Assembly (NCBI RefSeq): GCF_016862375.1
Contig: NZ_BOMV01000035.1
Location: 62,001-126,000, forward strand
Direction: 5' to 3'
DNA length: 64,000 nucleotides
Origin: Paractinoplanes rishiriensis
GTDB taxonomy: Bacteria > Actinomycetota > Actinomycetes > Mycobacteriales > Micromonosporaceae
In this document: in pieces, positions 1-7,784 of the stretch
How positions within the stretch are numbered: the first letter of the stretch is position 1
How the letters are laid out: each line of letters starts with the position of its first letter
Notes under the pieces: model-generated
The model's database searches: none
What the model saw: only the letters and a program-made list of their open reading frames with translations
What the model was told of the DNA's origin: nothing
Position numbers and translations under genes: made by a program

Positions 1-3
1 CGG

Positions 4-1419
4 TTACCGCGAGGGCTCGGTGCGCGGCTCGGGCGGGCCGCCGTGGGTCCATGGCGTGTCGGCCGGGTCGGGGAAGGACGCGCCTGGGCGGTACGCCTCG
101 CTCAGGGTCGTCAGCAGCAGGTTTTCGCCTACTGCCGGGACGCTGCCCGGTTCGGCTACGAGTTTGCGGCCCATGCCGCCGGACAGTTCGAGCAGCACGT
201 CGAAGCCGGCCGGGGTGGCCGTCACCGAGATGACGCGGGCCTTCTGGGCCGGGCGGGCCGGCGAGGTCAGCGTCGCGCCGGGCTCGACGCGTACCGGCTC
301 GGTGGTGGCCACCATGATGCGCGGGCGCAGCACCGGGCGTTTTCCGCTGTCGTCGATGCGGTCCGGGTTGGCCAGCGTCACCTCGCCGGCGAAGGCCGTG
401 CCGGTCAGCCGGTACTCGGCCATCACCAGCGGATCGTCGAAGGCCCGCTGCACCGCGTAGCGGGCCGCCGCGTTCTCCAGGCGCTGGAGCCGGGCCGCCG
501 CAGCCACCGCACCGTCGCGCCGGGGCTGGGGCGCACCGTCCTCGGCCAGGTGCTGCACGAACGCCGAGTAGGTGTCCCGGTCGCCGTCCCACCGCGACGC
601 GACCCGGGCCCCGGGCGGCAGCCCGCGCAGCAGGTCGAGGGCCCGCCACATCTGCTGCCAGGTGGGCAGCAGCAGGTCGTGCAGCACTTCCTTCAGATCC
701 GGCGACGACTCGGCGATCAGCGGCGCCAGCACCCGGTTGTCGAACTCCGGATCGGTGGCCGGTCCGGCCACCGGCCCGCGCTCGGCGACCCGCGCCGCTT
801 CGGCCCCGTCCTCGATCCACGCGATCAGTGAACCGAGGTGCGCGTCCTCGGCTCCGCTCTGCCCGGTGGCCCAGTGCAGGCCGAGCGCCTGCACCGCGTT
901 GGCCAGCAGCGCCGACCCGGGCACCTCCGCCGAGTTGGCCAGGAACGTCAGCCACTGCCCGAGCAACGGCACCGAAGCCGGCACCGGATGCTCCCCGTCC
1001 ACCCGCCGGAACCGCGTGGACCGCCCGAACAGCCGCAGGAACTCGACCCCGCCGCCGTTCGGCACCCACACCTGCGGCGCGTCCACGAACCGGTACCGAA
1101 CATCCCGCCCCCGGTCAACCGCAACCGCCTCGGTCTCCCCCGAAAACGATTCCAGATAACCCACCACGTGCTCGGCCAGCCCGGCCGCAAACGCGAACCG
1201 TTCATCCCGGTTCCGGGGCTGCCGCACCACCAACAGATGCGGCGCCCCCACCGAGGTCCCCACCATCGCGGCCAGCGGCGCGTTGGCCTCCCCCGCCATG
1301 GCCAACGGCACCAAAACCAACGGCCGCCCCTGAACATGCAGATGCCGAACGGTGGCAACCGGCTGAGCCCGCCCCGCCACAACAGCCTGAGCCCGGGCCA
1401 ATGCCACCAACGTGCTCAC
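4..1419 (-). CDS. Conserved hypothetical protein, third gene of nuclease-like operon
   Basis: Predicted soluble protein of 471 residues with no transmembrane segment or signal peptide. I do not recognise a catalytic motif. The GTG at 1419 was chosen because it lies 25 bp after the stop of the upstream gene; the open frame continues upstream to 1674, but that part overlaps the preceding gene and has arginine/alanine-rich shadow composition. Residues 1-90 are rich in hydrophobic strands and small residues, and the middle is helical. It is co-directional with the nuclease-like gene at 1445-2473 and the 188-aa gene before that, so a shared function is likely. It ends with TAA inside the window, so it is complete. 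Function unknown. Confidence 0.8.
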   Translation of the reverse strand: MSTLVALARAQAVVAGRAQPVATVRHLHVQGRPLVLVPLAMAGEANAPLAAMVGTSVGAPHLLVVRQPRNRDERFAFAAGLAEHVVGYLESFSGETEAVAVDRGRDVRYRFVDAPQVWVPNGGGVEFLRLFGRSTRFRRVDGEHPVPASVPLLGQWLTFLANSAEVPGSALLANAVQALGLHWATGQSGAEDAHLGSLIAWIEDGAEAARVAERGPVAGPATDPEFDNRVLAPLIAESSPDLKEVLHDLLLPTWQQMWRALDLLRGLPPGARVASRWDGDRDTYSAFVQHLAEDGAPQPRRDGAVAAAARLQRLENAAARYAVQRAFDDPLVMAEYRLTGTAFAGEVTLANPDRIDDSGKRPVLRPRIMVATTEPVRVEPGATLTSPARPAQKARVISVTATPAGFDVLLELSGGMGRKLVAEPGSVPAVGENLLLTTLSEAYRPGASFPDPADTPWTHGGPPEPRTEPSR

Positions 1420-1444
1420 GCTCGCGCCCCGCGGGACGGGCTGG

Positions 1445-2473
1445 TCACGAAAGCGCCTCCGCGCGCAAGCGGGCCGCGGACCGCAACAGAGCCGCGGCCT
1501 CGCTCTGCTCCTCGGACGGCGCGGCCGCGCCGGATGCCAGGTCGAGAGCCAGCGCCACCGATTCCACGCCGCCGAGCGACTCGCGCACCGAGCGGCCCAG
1601 GGCCGCGGTCGAGCCCGCCGCCTCATGGCGGCAATAGACCGACATTTCGCAAGAAGAGAGACACTCTGGCACATATCTGGCTTCGACCGCTGCCAGCGAC
1701 TCCAGCAGTTCGGGCACCGACCTGGTGAGGTCGAACGACACCGACGGCGGCAGACCGTCGATCAACTCCGCGATCGACGACAGCCGGGACAGCTGGCGTC
1801 GCAGCGTCGCGAGCTGCTTGCGGACGTCCAGCACCACCGCTGTCGGTGACAGCGAGAAGTTTTCCGGGCAGACCAGTACCACCTCGTGGCTGACCCGTTC
1901 GTCACCCAGCAAACGGCGCAGTGCCAGCACATACACCGCCGCCTGCACCGCGGCCGCCGAGACCTTGGCGCTGTCGGCCTGGCCGTCGACTATCGCGAAC
2001 GACTTGATCTCGACTACCTGGAGGCGGCCCTCGCGCTGGAAGGCGATCAGGTCCGGCTCCAGGAACACCGTCTGGCCGGCCACCTCCAGCGTGAGCAGCG
2101 GATGGTCGATCAGTCCGGGCTGGCCCGAGGCGAGCAACTTGCGGGTGCGGCCGTGCCTCGCGTCCAGGGTGGCGTCGTCGTCCTCGCCCAGGTCGCGGTA
2201 ACCGACCTGACCGACCGCCAGCGTTTCTCGCAACAGTGCGCAATCGTCGGCCTTGAGCATGGCCTCGAAGGCGTTACCGCGGGCGAGCGCGAAGCGTGAC
2301 TGGCCGAAGCTGCCGGGGAACTCGATCCGCTCGGCGAGGCGCGTCTTGTCGACGCCGGCCGCGTCCAGAACCGCGCGCCGCGCGCAGCCGGGGTTGCCGG
2401 TCAGGGCCGCGATCGTCCGGGCGTTGTGCCGTTTCGCCTTGCCGGTGCCGCGCAGCCGGTCGAGCCGGTTCAC
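1445..2473 (-). CDS. PD-(D/E)XK nuclease-like protein with cysteine cluster
   Basis: A 342-aa protein with a RecB/Cas4-like arrangement. Visible elements are an early Cys30, a helix with Glu70, Asp141 in LEPDLIAF, Glu155-x-Lys157 in VVEIKSF, a Q-x3-Y element at Gln177-Tyr181, and a C-terminal cysteine group Cys271, Cys275, Cys281. Together these suggest a PD-(D/E)XK fold possibly stapled by an iron-sulfur cluster, as in Cas4 or AddB; the CX3C spacing is slightly unusual. The ATG overlaps the stop of the upstream gene by 4 bp (ATGA), so translation is probably coupled. The fold is inferred from motifs; substrate and role are unknown. DNA repair or defence are both possible. Confidence 0.75.
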   Translation of the reverse strand: MNRLDRLRGTGKAKRHNARTIAALTGNPGCARRAVLDAAGVDKTRLAERIEFPGSFGQSRFALARGNAFEAMLKADDCALLRETLAVGQVGYRDLGEDDDATLDARHGRTRKLLASGQPGLIDHPLLTLEVAGQTVFLEPDLIAFQREGRLQVVEIKSFAIVDGQADSAKVSAAAVQAAVYVLALRRLLGDERVSHEVVLVCPENFSLSPTAVVLDVRKQLATLRRQLSRLSSIAELIDGLPPSVSFDLTRSVPELLESLAAVEARYVPECLSSCEMSVYCRHEAAGSTAALGRSVRESLGGVESVALALDLASGAAAPSEEQSEAAALLRSAARLRAEALS

Positions 2474-3036
2474 CCGCCGCCTCGCTGGTGGGGCACGGCC
2501 GGCACCCCGTACAGCTGCTGCTTTTGATCCAACTCCGCAGCTCGCGCCGCGGCAGCCTCCCGCACCGGTCCCTCGGCCGCGATCTGCGCGGTCAGCGCGG
2601 CATCGGCGAGCGCATCACGGGCGGCCTCAGCAAGATCAAGAGCTTCCACCCCACCGGGTACGCGGGGAGCCAGTTCGCGGAGGAGCCGCCCGGCCGCCCG
2701 GCCGGCGCCGCGACGCATCGCCACGAACTCGGCCACCCGCACGATCATGGCCAGTTCGTCGGCACGCCGGACCGCGGGGGTCATTATCCGCCGATCGAGG
2801 GACCAGTCGGCGAGCGCCATCAGGCCGGGCGCCGCGGTGAGGTCGGGTCGCAGCGCCGCGCAGAAACCGGGCGTGCGCTCGCGCAGCAGCCGGGCCAGCG
2901 CGGCCGTGGACAGGTCGCCGTCGAACAGCGCGCCGTGCACATCGACCACGAACCGGGCCGCAGCGGGCGCCCCGAGCAGCAGCAACGCGCGGCGCGTCTG
3001 CTCGCCGGTGGTCGGAAGCGTGCTCAGCTGGTTCAC
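2470..3036 (-). CDS. Conserved hypothetical protein, first gene of nuclease-like operon
   Basis: A 188-aa helical, alanine- and arginine-rich protein without recognisable catalytic motif, signal peptide or membrane segment. It heads a three-gene minus-strand operon, overlapping the nuclease-like gene by 4 bp. The 152 bp between its start and the divergent DUF427 gene should contain its promoter, though I cannot name a -10/-35 pair with confidence. By position it is likely a partner or regulator of the nuclease-like protein. Function unknown. Confidence 0.7.
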   Translation of the reverse strand: MNQLSTLPTTGEQTRRALLLLGAPAAARFVVDVHGALFDGDLSTAALARLLRERTPGFCAALRPDLTAAPGLMALADWSLDRRIMTPAVRRADELAMIVRVAEFVAMRRGAGRAAGRLLRELAPRVPGGVEALDLAEAARDALADAALTAQIAAEGPVREAAAARAAELDQKQQLYGVPAVPHQRGGG

Positions 3037-3188
3037 CGCACCGCTCTCGTCGGGGGTCTCTGGCGATCGACTCTAGATCTTCTTACACCAGCGCAGCAAT
3101 GTGGGGACGAGTCGCCACGTTTCACCCACGACAGCGATTAAGGTTCACATATCGGACGGCCGCCGCCGCGCGCGCTACGTTCGGACGT

Positions 3189-3470
3189 ATGAAGGCCATC
3201 TGGAACGATGAAGTTATCGCCGAGAGCGACGACACGGTGGTTGTCGAGGGCAACCATTACTTCCCTCGGACGTCCCTGCGCGAGGACCTGCTGTTGCCTT
3301 CCGAAACCCACACCGTCTGCCCGTGGAAGGGCAAGGCTTCCTATTACACGCTCACGTCCAACGGACACACCGCCACCGACGCGGTCTGGTTCTATCCGGA
3401 GCCCAAGCCGGATGCCAAGGCCGTCCGTGACCGGGTCGCCTTCAAGAAGGACGTACGCGTCGAAGTCTGA
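3189..3470 (+). CDS. DUF427 domain protein
   Basis: A 93-aa single-domain protein. The N-terminus MKAIWNDEVIAESDDT, the central NHYFPRTSLRED and the later CPWKGKASYY are characteristic of the DUF427 family of small beta-barrel proteins of unknown biochemical role that are common in actinobacteria. Length is typical of the family. The ATG at 3189 matches the conserved family start; no clear Shine-Dalgarno sequence precedes it, so it may be leaderless or weakly initiated. It is transcribed divergently from the operon to its left and converges on the gene at 3487-3819, with a hairpin between them. Confidence 0.88.
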   Translation: MKAIWNDEVIAESDDTVVVEGNHYFPRTSLREDLLLPSETHTVCPWKGKASYYTLTSNGHTATDAVWFYPEPKPDAKAVRDRVAFKKDVRVEV

Positions 3471-3477
3471 CCACCGT

Positions 3478-3510
3478 GAGGCCCGCTCACGCGATGCGTG
3501 GGTGGGCCTC
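3478..3510. terminator. Bidirectional hairpin between convergent genes
   Basis: GAGGCCC at 3478-3484 pairs with GGGCCTC at 3504-3510, and inside it CACGC (3488-3492) pairs with GCGTG (3496-3500). The structure lies 8 bp after the DUF427 stop and covers the stop codon of the convergent gene at 3487, as expected of a shared intrinsic terminator in high-GC DNA. There is no T-tract. Confidence 0.55.
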
Positions 3511-3819
3511 CTCGATCGCGGAAACCTCGAGGTAGTCGAGCATGTCCCGCTGCTCCTCCGGCTCCAGGGCACCGAACGCCTCGTACGCCGACGCCCGTGA
3601 GTGCTCCGTCTCGGCCGCGAGCAGCGCGATGATCCCCGACCAGGCCAGCGACACCCGGTCGAACAGGCGCGCCCGCCGCAGCGAGGTGAGCCGGCTGAGC
3701 ATGGCCACTTTCGTGGCCGCGTCGTTGTCGTGCGCGATGCGGTCGGCGAGCTCGAAGAGGGCTTTGCCGCGGTACGGGTGCTCGGACTCGACCATCCGGG
3801 CCAGTTCGGCGTTGCTCAT
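3487..3819 (-). CDS. Small hypothetical helical protein
   Basis: A 110-aa all-helical protein with HEAT-like spacing of helices and an acidic C-terminus; no catalytic motif. The ATG at 3819 (MSNAELARMV) was preferred over an in-frame ATG at 3936, because the longer form begins with proline/arginine-rich sequence and would overlap the upstream YbaB-like gene by 71 bp. It lies 46 bp downstream of that gene and probably shares its transcript. Function unknown. Confidence 0.65.
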   Translation of the reverse strand: MSNAELARMVESEHPYRGKALFELADRIAHDNDAATKVAMLSRLTSLRRARLFDRVSLAWSGIIALLAAETEHSRASAYEAFGALEPEEQRDMLDYLEVSAIEEAHPRIA

Positions 3820-3865
3820 CTGATCGACCGCCGGAGCCGGGCCGCGCCGCGGCAGTCGTGGGACG

Positions 3866-4303
3866 TCACCTGGCACGGCTGTCCCGCCCGCTCTCCCACC
3901 CGTTTCCGGGCGACTGGTGGGGCAGTGTCGGAACATTCTGAAACGTCGGAAACGGCATCACCGGCATGGCCGGCTCGACCGGCTGCGACGCCCGCCCGGT
4001 CAGGGTGCCGAGCACCGCCCGCCCCGTCTCGGTCCCGGCGCCCACCGTCTCGTCGACCGCCGCCGTGACCTGCTCGGCCAGCGCCGCCTGCGCCCGGCGC
4101 ATGGTCCGCATGATTTCGGCTGACAGCGTCTCCCCGGTCAGCCGCCGAACCGCGTCGTCCAGCCGCAGCCCGGTCACCACTCCGGAGCCGGCCACGGTCA
4201 CCGTGACCGCACCGTCGTCACCGGTCGCCGACGCGCTGAGCGCCGCGAGCCGATCCGCGAGATTCCCACCCGGCACAGTTTGTCCTCCGTTGCCGACTTT
4301 CAC
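3866..4303 (-). CDS. YbaB/EbfC family nucleoid-associated protein
   Basis: A 145-aa protein with the YbaB pattern: a strand segment (TVTVAGSGVVTGLRLDDA, about residues 33-50) followed by a long helix with TLSAEIMRTMRRAQAALAEQV at about 58-78. Members bind DNA as dimers with low sequence specificity. The start appears to be GTG at 4303. The C-terminal 45 residues are proline-rich and probably disordered, an actinobacterial variation. In this phylum YbaB-like copies often accompany secretion or peptide clusters; here it is divergent from the FxSxx peptide gene with 115 bp between them, but a functional link is not shown. Confidence 0.75.
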   Translation of the reverse strand: MKVGNGGQTVPGGNLADRLAALSASATGDDGAVTVTVAGSGVVTGLRLDDAVRRLTGETLSAEIMRTMRRAQAALAEQVTAAVDETVGAGTETGRAVLGTLTGRASQPVEPAMPVMPFPTFQNVPTLPHQSPGNGWESGRDSRAR

Positions 4304-4418
4304 GCTCTTCGCGTCCTATGAGATCACGATGGCGCAAGGGCGGCACTCGCCCACCCTGGCGACCACCGTAACCTTCACGCAAGATTGATTGTTACCGCCA
4401 ACGGGGAGGGTGGGTGTC

Positions 4419-4604
4419 GTGGACCGGACGGCCGAGGACGGCACCGAGGAGTGGCGGTCGCCGATGGTCGACGTGTCCGGCATGTCGCTGACCGAACTCC
4501 AGGCCGCAGCGGGTGACAACGCTCTGGCCGAGAGCCTGCGCCGCCTCACCGACGACCTGGCCGACCCCGGCGAGCCGATCGCCGGCTTCAATTCGGCCGT
4601 CTAG
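4419..4604 (+). CDS. fxsA: FxSxx-COOH RiPP precursor peptide
   Basis: A 61-aa peptide ending in Phe-Asn-Ser-Ala-Val, matching the C-terminal FxSxx-COOH signature of the FxsA family of RiPP precursors; the conserved leader MSLTELQ and acidic helix also fit. In characterised systems a radical SAM enzyme (FxsB) crosslinks residues of this C-terminal motif into a cyclophane. GTG 4419 was chosen because GGGAGGG ends 8 bp upstream; TTG 4389 lacks such a site. The gene for the HEXXH protein begins 4 bp after the stop. No radical SAM gene lies in the window. Confidence 0.8.
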   Translation: MDRTAEDGTEEWRSPMVDVSGMSLTELQAAAGDNALAESLRRLTDDLADPGEPIAGFNSAV

Positions 4605-4608
4605 CCGG

Positions 4609-6039
4609 GTGCGCACGTTTCACCTGTCCGACACTGCCTTCACGGAGTTGGCCGCCGGACGCCCCGCCCCCGAAACTCTCGCCGAGTTACGCAAAGCCCA
4701 GGAGAGCCGCCACCTGCTGCTGCTCTCGGAGATCCGCCGGCTGGGTGACCGGGTGCCGGCCTGGTATGCCGCGCCCCCGACCGGCCCGACGGCGGCCGCC
4801 CTGGCTGATCCGATGGCTGCTCTCCATTCGGCGGCCACGCTGGCCGCGCTCCGGGGCGGCACCCCGCCGCCACCGGGCTGGACGGCCGGCACCCGGCACC
4901 TGACCGCCACCCACGACGGCCTCACCCTGCGGGTGCGCCTCGAGGACACCGACCCGCTGCGCTCCCGGCTGGGCCTGACACCTTTCCGACAGCTGACCGG
5001 CGCCGAGGCGGCCGAGTGGCAGTCCCACCTGACCCGGGCGTGGCACCTGCTGGTCACCCGCCACCGCCCGGCGGCCGCGACGATGGCCGCGGTCCTCTCG
5101 GTGATCGTCCCGGTGGAGCCCCAGCCGTCGGCCGCGGGCATCAGCGCCACCGCGGTGGACGCCTACGGCGCGGTGGCCATCTCGCCGCCCGCGGACGCCC
5201 GCGCCCTGGCGGTGGGCCTCCTGCACGAGACACAGCACAGCCTCCTGAACGCCACCCAGTTCCTCTTCGACCTGGTCGACTCGCCCGTCCCGCTCGGCTA
5301 CTCCCCCTGGCGCGACGACCCCCGGCCGCCCTCCGGCATCCTGCACGGCGCCTACGCGTACCAGGCGGTGACCCGCTTCTGGCGCACCGAGGCCGCCGCC
5401 GGCGATCCGGAGAGCCGGGTGGCGGCGTTCGAGTTCGCCCGGTGGCGGGCCGCCGTGGTGTCGGCCGCCGACGGGCTGCTGAGCGGGACGGCGCTGACCG
5501 CGGCCGGCCGGCGGTTCACCGGGGCCCTGCGGGACGAGGTCGCGGCCTGGCTGGCCGACGCCGTCGAGCCCGGGATCGAGCGGCTCGCGGCCGGCGCCAA
5601 CCACGACCACCGGGCCCGGTGGCGGCTGGCGAACCTGACCGTGGCCCCGGCTGACGTCGAAGCCGTGGTGCGGGCCTGGCGGGCGGGGCAACCCGCGCCG
5701 TTCGTCCCGGCGGCCGTGGTCGGTGCCGAGCCGGGGCGGAGGCTGGAGCGAAGCCGCCGACTCGGGCTAGTGCATGCGCTGCTCCGGGGTGACCCAGGTC
5801 TTTCGCCCGGCAGCCGCGTGCGGCCCGGAGATGCCGCCTACCTGGGCGCTCGACCGGGGACCGCATTCGACGCGTACCGCCAAGAACTGAGCACCCAGAG
5901 TGACCCGGAGCTGTGGGCCGGACTCTCGCTCACCTCCCCGGACGCGGCGCTGCAGGCGCGCCCGGAGCTGGTCCGGGCGGTCTACCTGGCATTGCACGGC
6001 GACGTCGACGTGTCCCAGCTTGCGGTCTGGCTGGGGTGA
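4609..6039 (+). CDS. HEXXH-motif putative peptide modification protein (FxSxx system)
   Basis: A 476-aa protein with a zincin-like HETQH motif at about residues 206-210 (LLHETQHSLLN), followed by ILHGAYAYQAV about 40 residues on, as in the HEXXH domain associated with FxSxx-COOH precursors. In many loci this domain is fused to the radical SAM protein FxsB; here it is a separate polypeptide. GTG 4609 is used, 4 bp after the fxsA stop, implying tight coupling. It has no signal peptide or membrane segment, so it acts in the cytoplasm. Whether it is a peptidase or another metal-dependent modifying enzyme is unknown. Confidence 0.8.
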   Translation: MRTFHLSDTAFTELAAGRPAPETLAELRKAQESRHLLLLSEIRRLGDRVPAWYAAPPTGPTAAALADPMAALHSAATLAALRGGTPPPPGWTAGTRHLTATHDGLTLRVRLEDTDPLRSRLGLTPFRQLTGAEAAEWQSHLTRAWHLLVTRHRPAAATMAAVLSVIVPVEPQPSAAGISATAVDAYGAVAISPPADARALAVGLLHETQHSLLNATQFLFDLVDSPVPLGYSPWRDDPRPPSGILHGAYAYQAVTRFWRTEAAAGDPESRVAAFEFARWRAAVVSAADGLLSGTALTAAGRRFTGALRDEVAAWLADAVEPGIERLAAGANHDHRARWRLANLTVAPADVEAVVRAWRAGQPAPFVPAAVVGAEPGRRLERSRRLGLVHALLRGDPGLSPGSRVRPGDAAYLGARPGTAFDAYRQELSTQSDPELWAGLSLTSPDAALQARPELVRAVYLALHGDVDVSQLAVWLG

Positions 6040-6089
6040 TCGCTCATGTCGCCGGTACCGCGACCGATGAGCGGTGGCGGAGGTGACGG

Positions 6090-7784
6090 ATGGACCGGAC
6101 CGGCAGGGTCATGGATCGCGTGCGCCGCGTGGTGGACGACGCCATGATTTTCGCGTCGCTCATGGTGCTGGCGTGGCCGCTCATCTTCGTCGGACTCGGC
6201 GAGGACGAGCCGAGCGTGCTGTCCTGGATGCTTCCCGTCGGCGGCGTGCTGGTGGTCGGTGCCGTCGTGATCAAGCTGGCCGAGCGGTGGCCGCTCGCCC
6301 AGTACGCGCCGGTCGCCTCCGCGATCGTGATGGCCGGCGTGCAGCAGGTCATGGGCTTCGGCGAGTCCGGCCTGACCTGGCTCATCATCGTCATGGCCGG
6401 AACCATCCTGATCCGCCAGTTCCTCGGCGCCCGCACCAACGAGGGCCTGATGCGCGACCTCACCCGGCAGCGTGCCATCCTCGCCCGGCAGGCGTTCCGC
6501 GACCCGCTCACCGGGCTCGGCAACCGGACCATGTTCATGGATCACGCCCGGGACGCGCTGTCCGACTCTGACAACACCATGACCGCGGTGGTGCTGATCG
6601 ACCTGGACGGGTTCAAGATCGTCAACGACACCTACGGACACGCCGCCGGCGACGAGTTGCTGCGGGTGGCCGCCGAGCGGCTGAACGCGAACGTGCGGGC
6701 CAACGACACCGTGTCCCGGCTGGGCGGCGACGAGTTCGTGGTGCTGCTGCCCCGGCTCATCGACGACCAGATCGCCGACACCGTGGCCAACCGGATCCTG
6801 CGCGACCTGATGCAGCCGCTGGTGGTGGGCGACGCCGTGCTGACCATCCGGGCCAGCGCCGGCATCGCGATCACCCGCGGCAGCGGGCACGACGTGGACG
6901 CCATCCTGCGCGAGGCCGACGAGGCGCTCTACCAGGCCAAGGACGACGGCAAGGGCGTCGCCCGGCGGTTCGACCCGGCCCGGTTCGCCGAGGCCGAGCA
7001 GCGCCGCCAGGACGAGGCCGACCTGCGCCGGGCGCTGGCCGAGCGCCAGTTCGAGGTGCACTACCAGCCGATCGTCGACCTGGCCGGCGAGCACACCGTG
7101 GGCGTCGAGGCGCTGATCCGCTGGCAGCACCCGGAGCGCGGGCTGCTCGCGCCGTTCGCCTTCCTGGACCAGGTCGAGGCGATCGGGATGATGCCGGAGC
7201 TGGGCTGCTGGGTGCTGGAGGAAGCCTGCAAGCAGGCCGTTCTGTGGCAGCAGGAGACCCCGCAGTTCGAGCTGAACGTCAACCTGTCCGCCTCGCAGCT
7301 GAGCAACCCCGACCTCACCGAGGAGGTGCGCGGGGTGCTGGAGCGCACCGGCATGCCGCCGCACCTGCTGGTGCTGGAGCTGACCGAGACCGTGGCGCTG
7401 GTCGACCCGGTCGAGTCGGCGCGGGTGCTGAACTCGCTCAAGACGCTAGGCGTGCGGATCGCGCTGGACGACTTCGGCACCGGGTTCTCGTCGCTGAGCC
7501 ACCTGGGCGTGCTGCCGGTCGACGTGGTCAAGATCGACCGCTCGTTCGTGCAGGCCATGCAGGACAGCCCGGACGGCGGTTCGGTGGCCGAGGCGGTGCT
7601 GCAGATCGCCCGGACCTTCGGCCTCGCGCCGGTGGCCGAGGGTGTCGAGGACGCCGCCCAGGCGAGCCGGCTGCGCGAGCTGGAGTGCGCGCAGGCGCAG
7701 GGTTACCACTTCGCCCGCCCGATGCCGGCCGCCGGCGTCACCGACCTGCTCAGCCGTCAGGCCGTGGCGCTAGAGCGGCGGTAG
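6090..7784 (+). CDS. Membrane GGDEF-EAL diguanylate cyclase/phosphodiesterase
   Basis: A 564-aa c-di-GMP enzyme. The N-terminus (about residues 20-110) holds three or four hydrophobic segments. A GGDEF domain follows with intact GGDEF at 212-216 and an RxxD product-inhibition site (RAND) five residues before it, then an EAL domain with EAL at 340-342 and DDFGTG at 460-465. Both halves keep their active-site residues, so synthesis and hydrolysis are both possible. GGAGGTGA lies 3 bp before the ATG. The 3' end overlaps the convergent TPR gene by 15 bp. c-di-GMP commonly controls pili, and a pilus operon lies 5 kb away, but no direct link is shown. Confidence 0.93.
   Translation: MDRTGRVMDRVRRVVDDAMIFASLMVLAWPLIFVGLGEDEPSVLSWMLPVGGVLVVGAVVIKLAERWPLAQYAPVASAIVMAGVQQVMGFGESGLTWLIIVMAGTILIRQFLGARTNEGLMRDLTRQRAILARQAFRDPLTGLGNRTMFMDHARDALSDSDNTMTAVVLIDLDGFKIVNDTYGHAAGDELLRVAAERLNANVRANDTVSRLGGDEFVVLLPRLIDDQIADTVANRILRDLMQPLVVGDAVLTIRASAGIAITRGSGHDVDAILREADEALYQAKDDGKGVARRFDPARFAEAEQRRQDEADLRRALAERQFEVHYQPIVDLAGEHTVGVEALIRWQHPERGLLAPFAFLDQVEAIGMMPELGCWVLEEACKQAVLWQQETPQFELNVNLSASQLSNPDLTEEVRGVLERTGMPPHLLVLELTETVALVDPVESARVLNSLKTLGVRIALDDFGTGFSSLSHLGVLPVDVVKIDRSFVQAMQDSPDGGSVAEAVLQIARTFGLAPVAEGVEDAAQASRLRELECAQAQGYHFARPMPAAGVTDLLSRQAVALERR

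Noticed and set aside
1420..1674. Upstream extension of the first minus-strand gene
   Set aside because: Overlaps the preceding nuclease-like gene and is Arg-rich; GTG 1419 fits the operon layout.
5982..7364. 460-codon open frame antisense to the GGDEF-EAL gene
   Set aside because: Composition is His/Arg/Gly-rich as expected of the shadow strand of high-GC coding DNA, no ribosome binding site, and the opposite frame encodes a clear enzyme.
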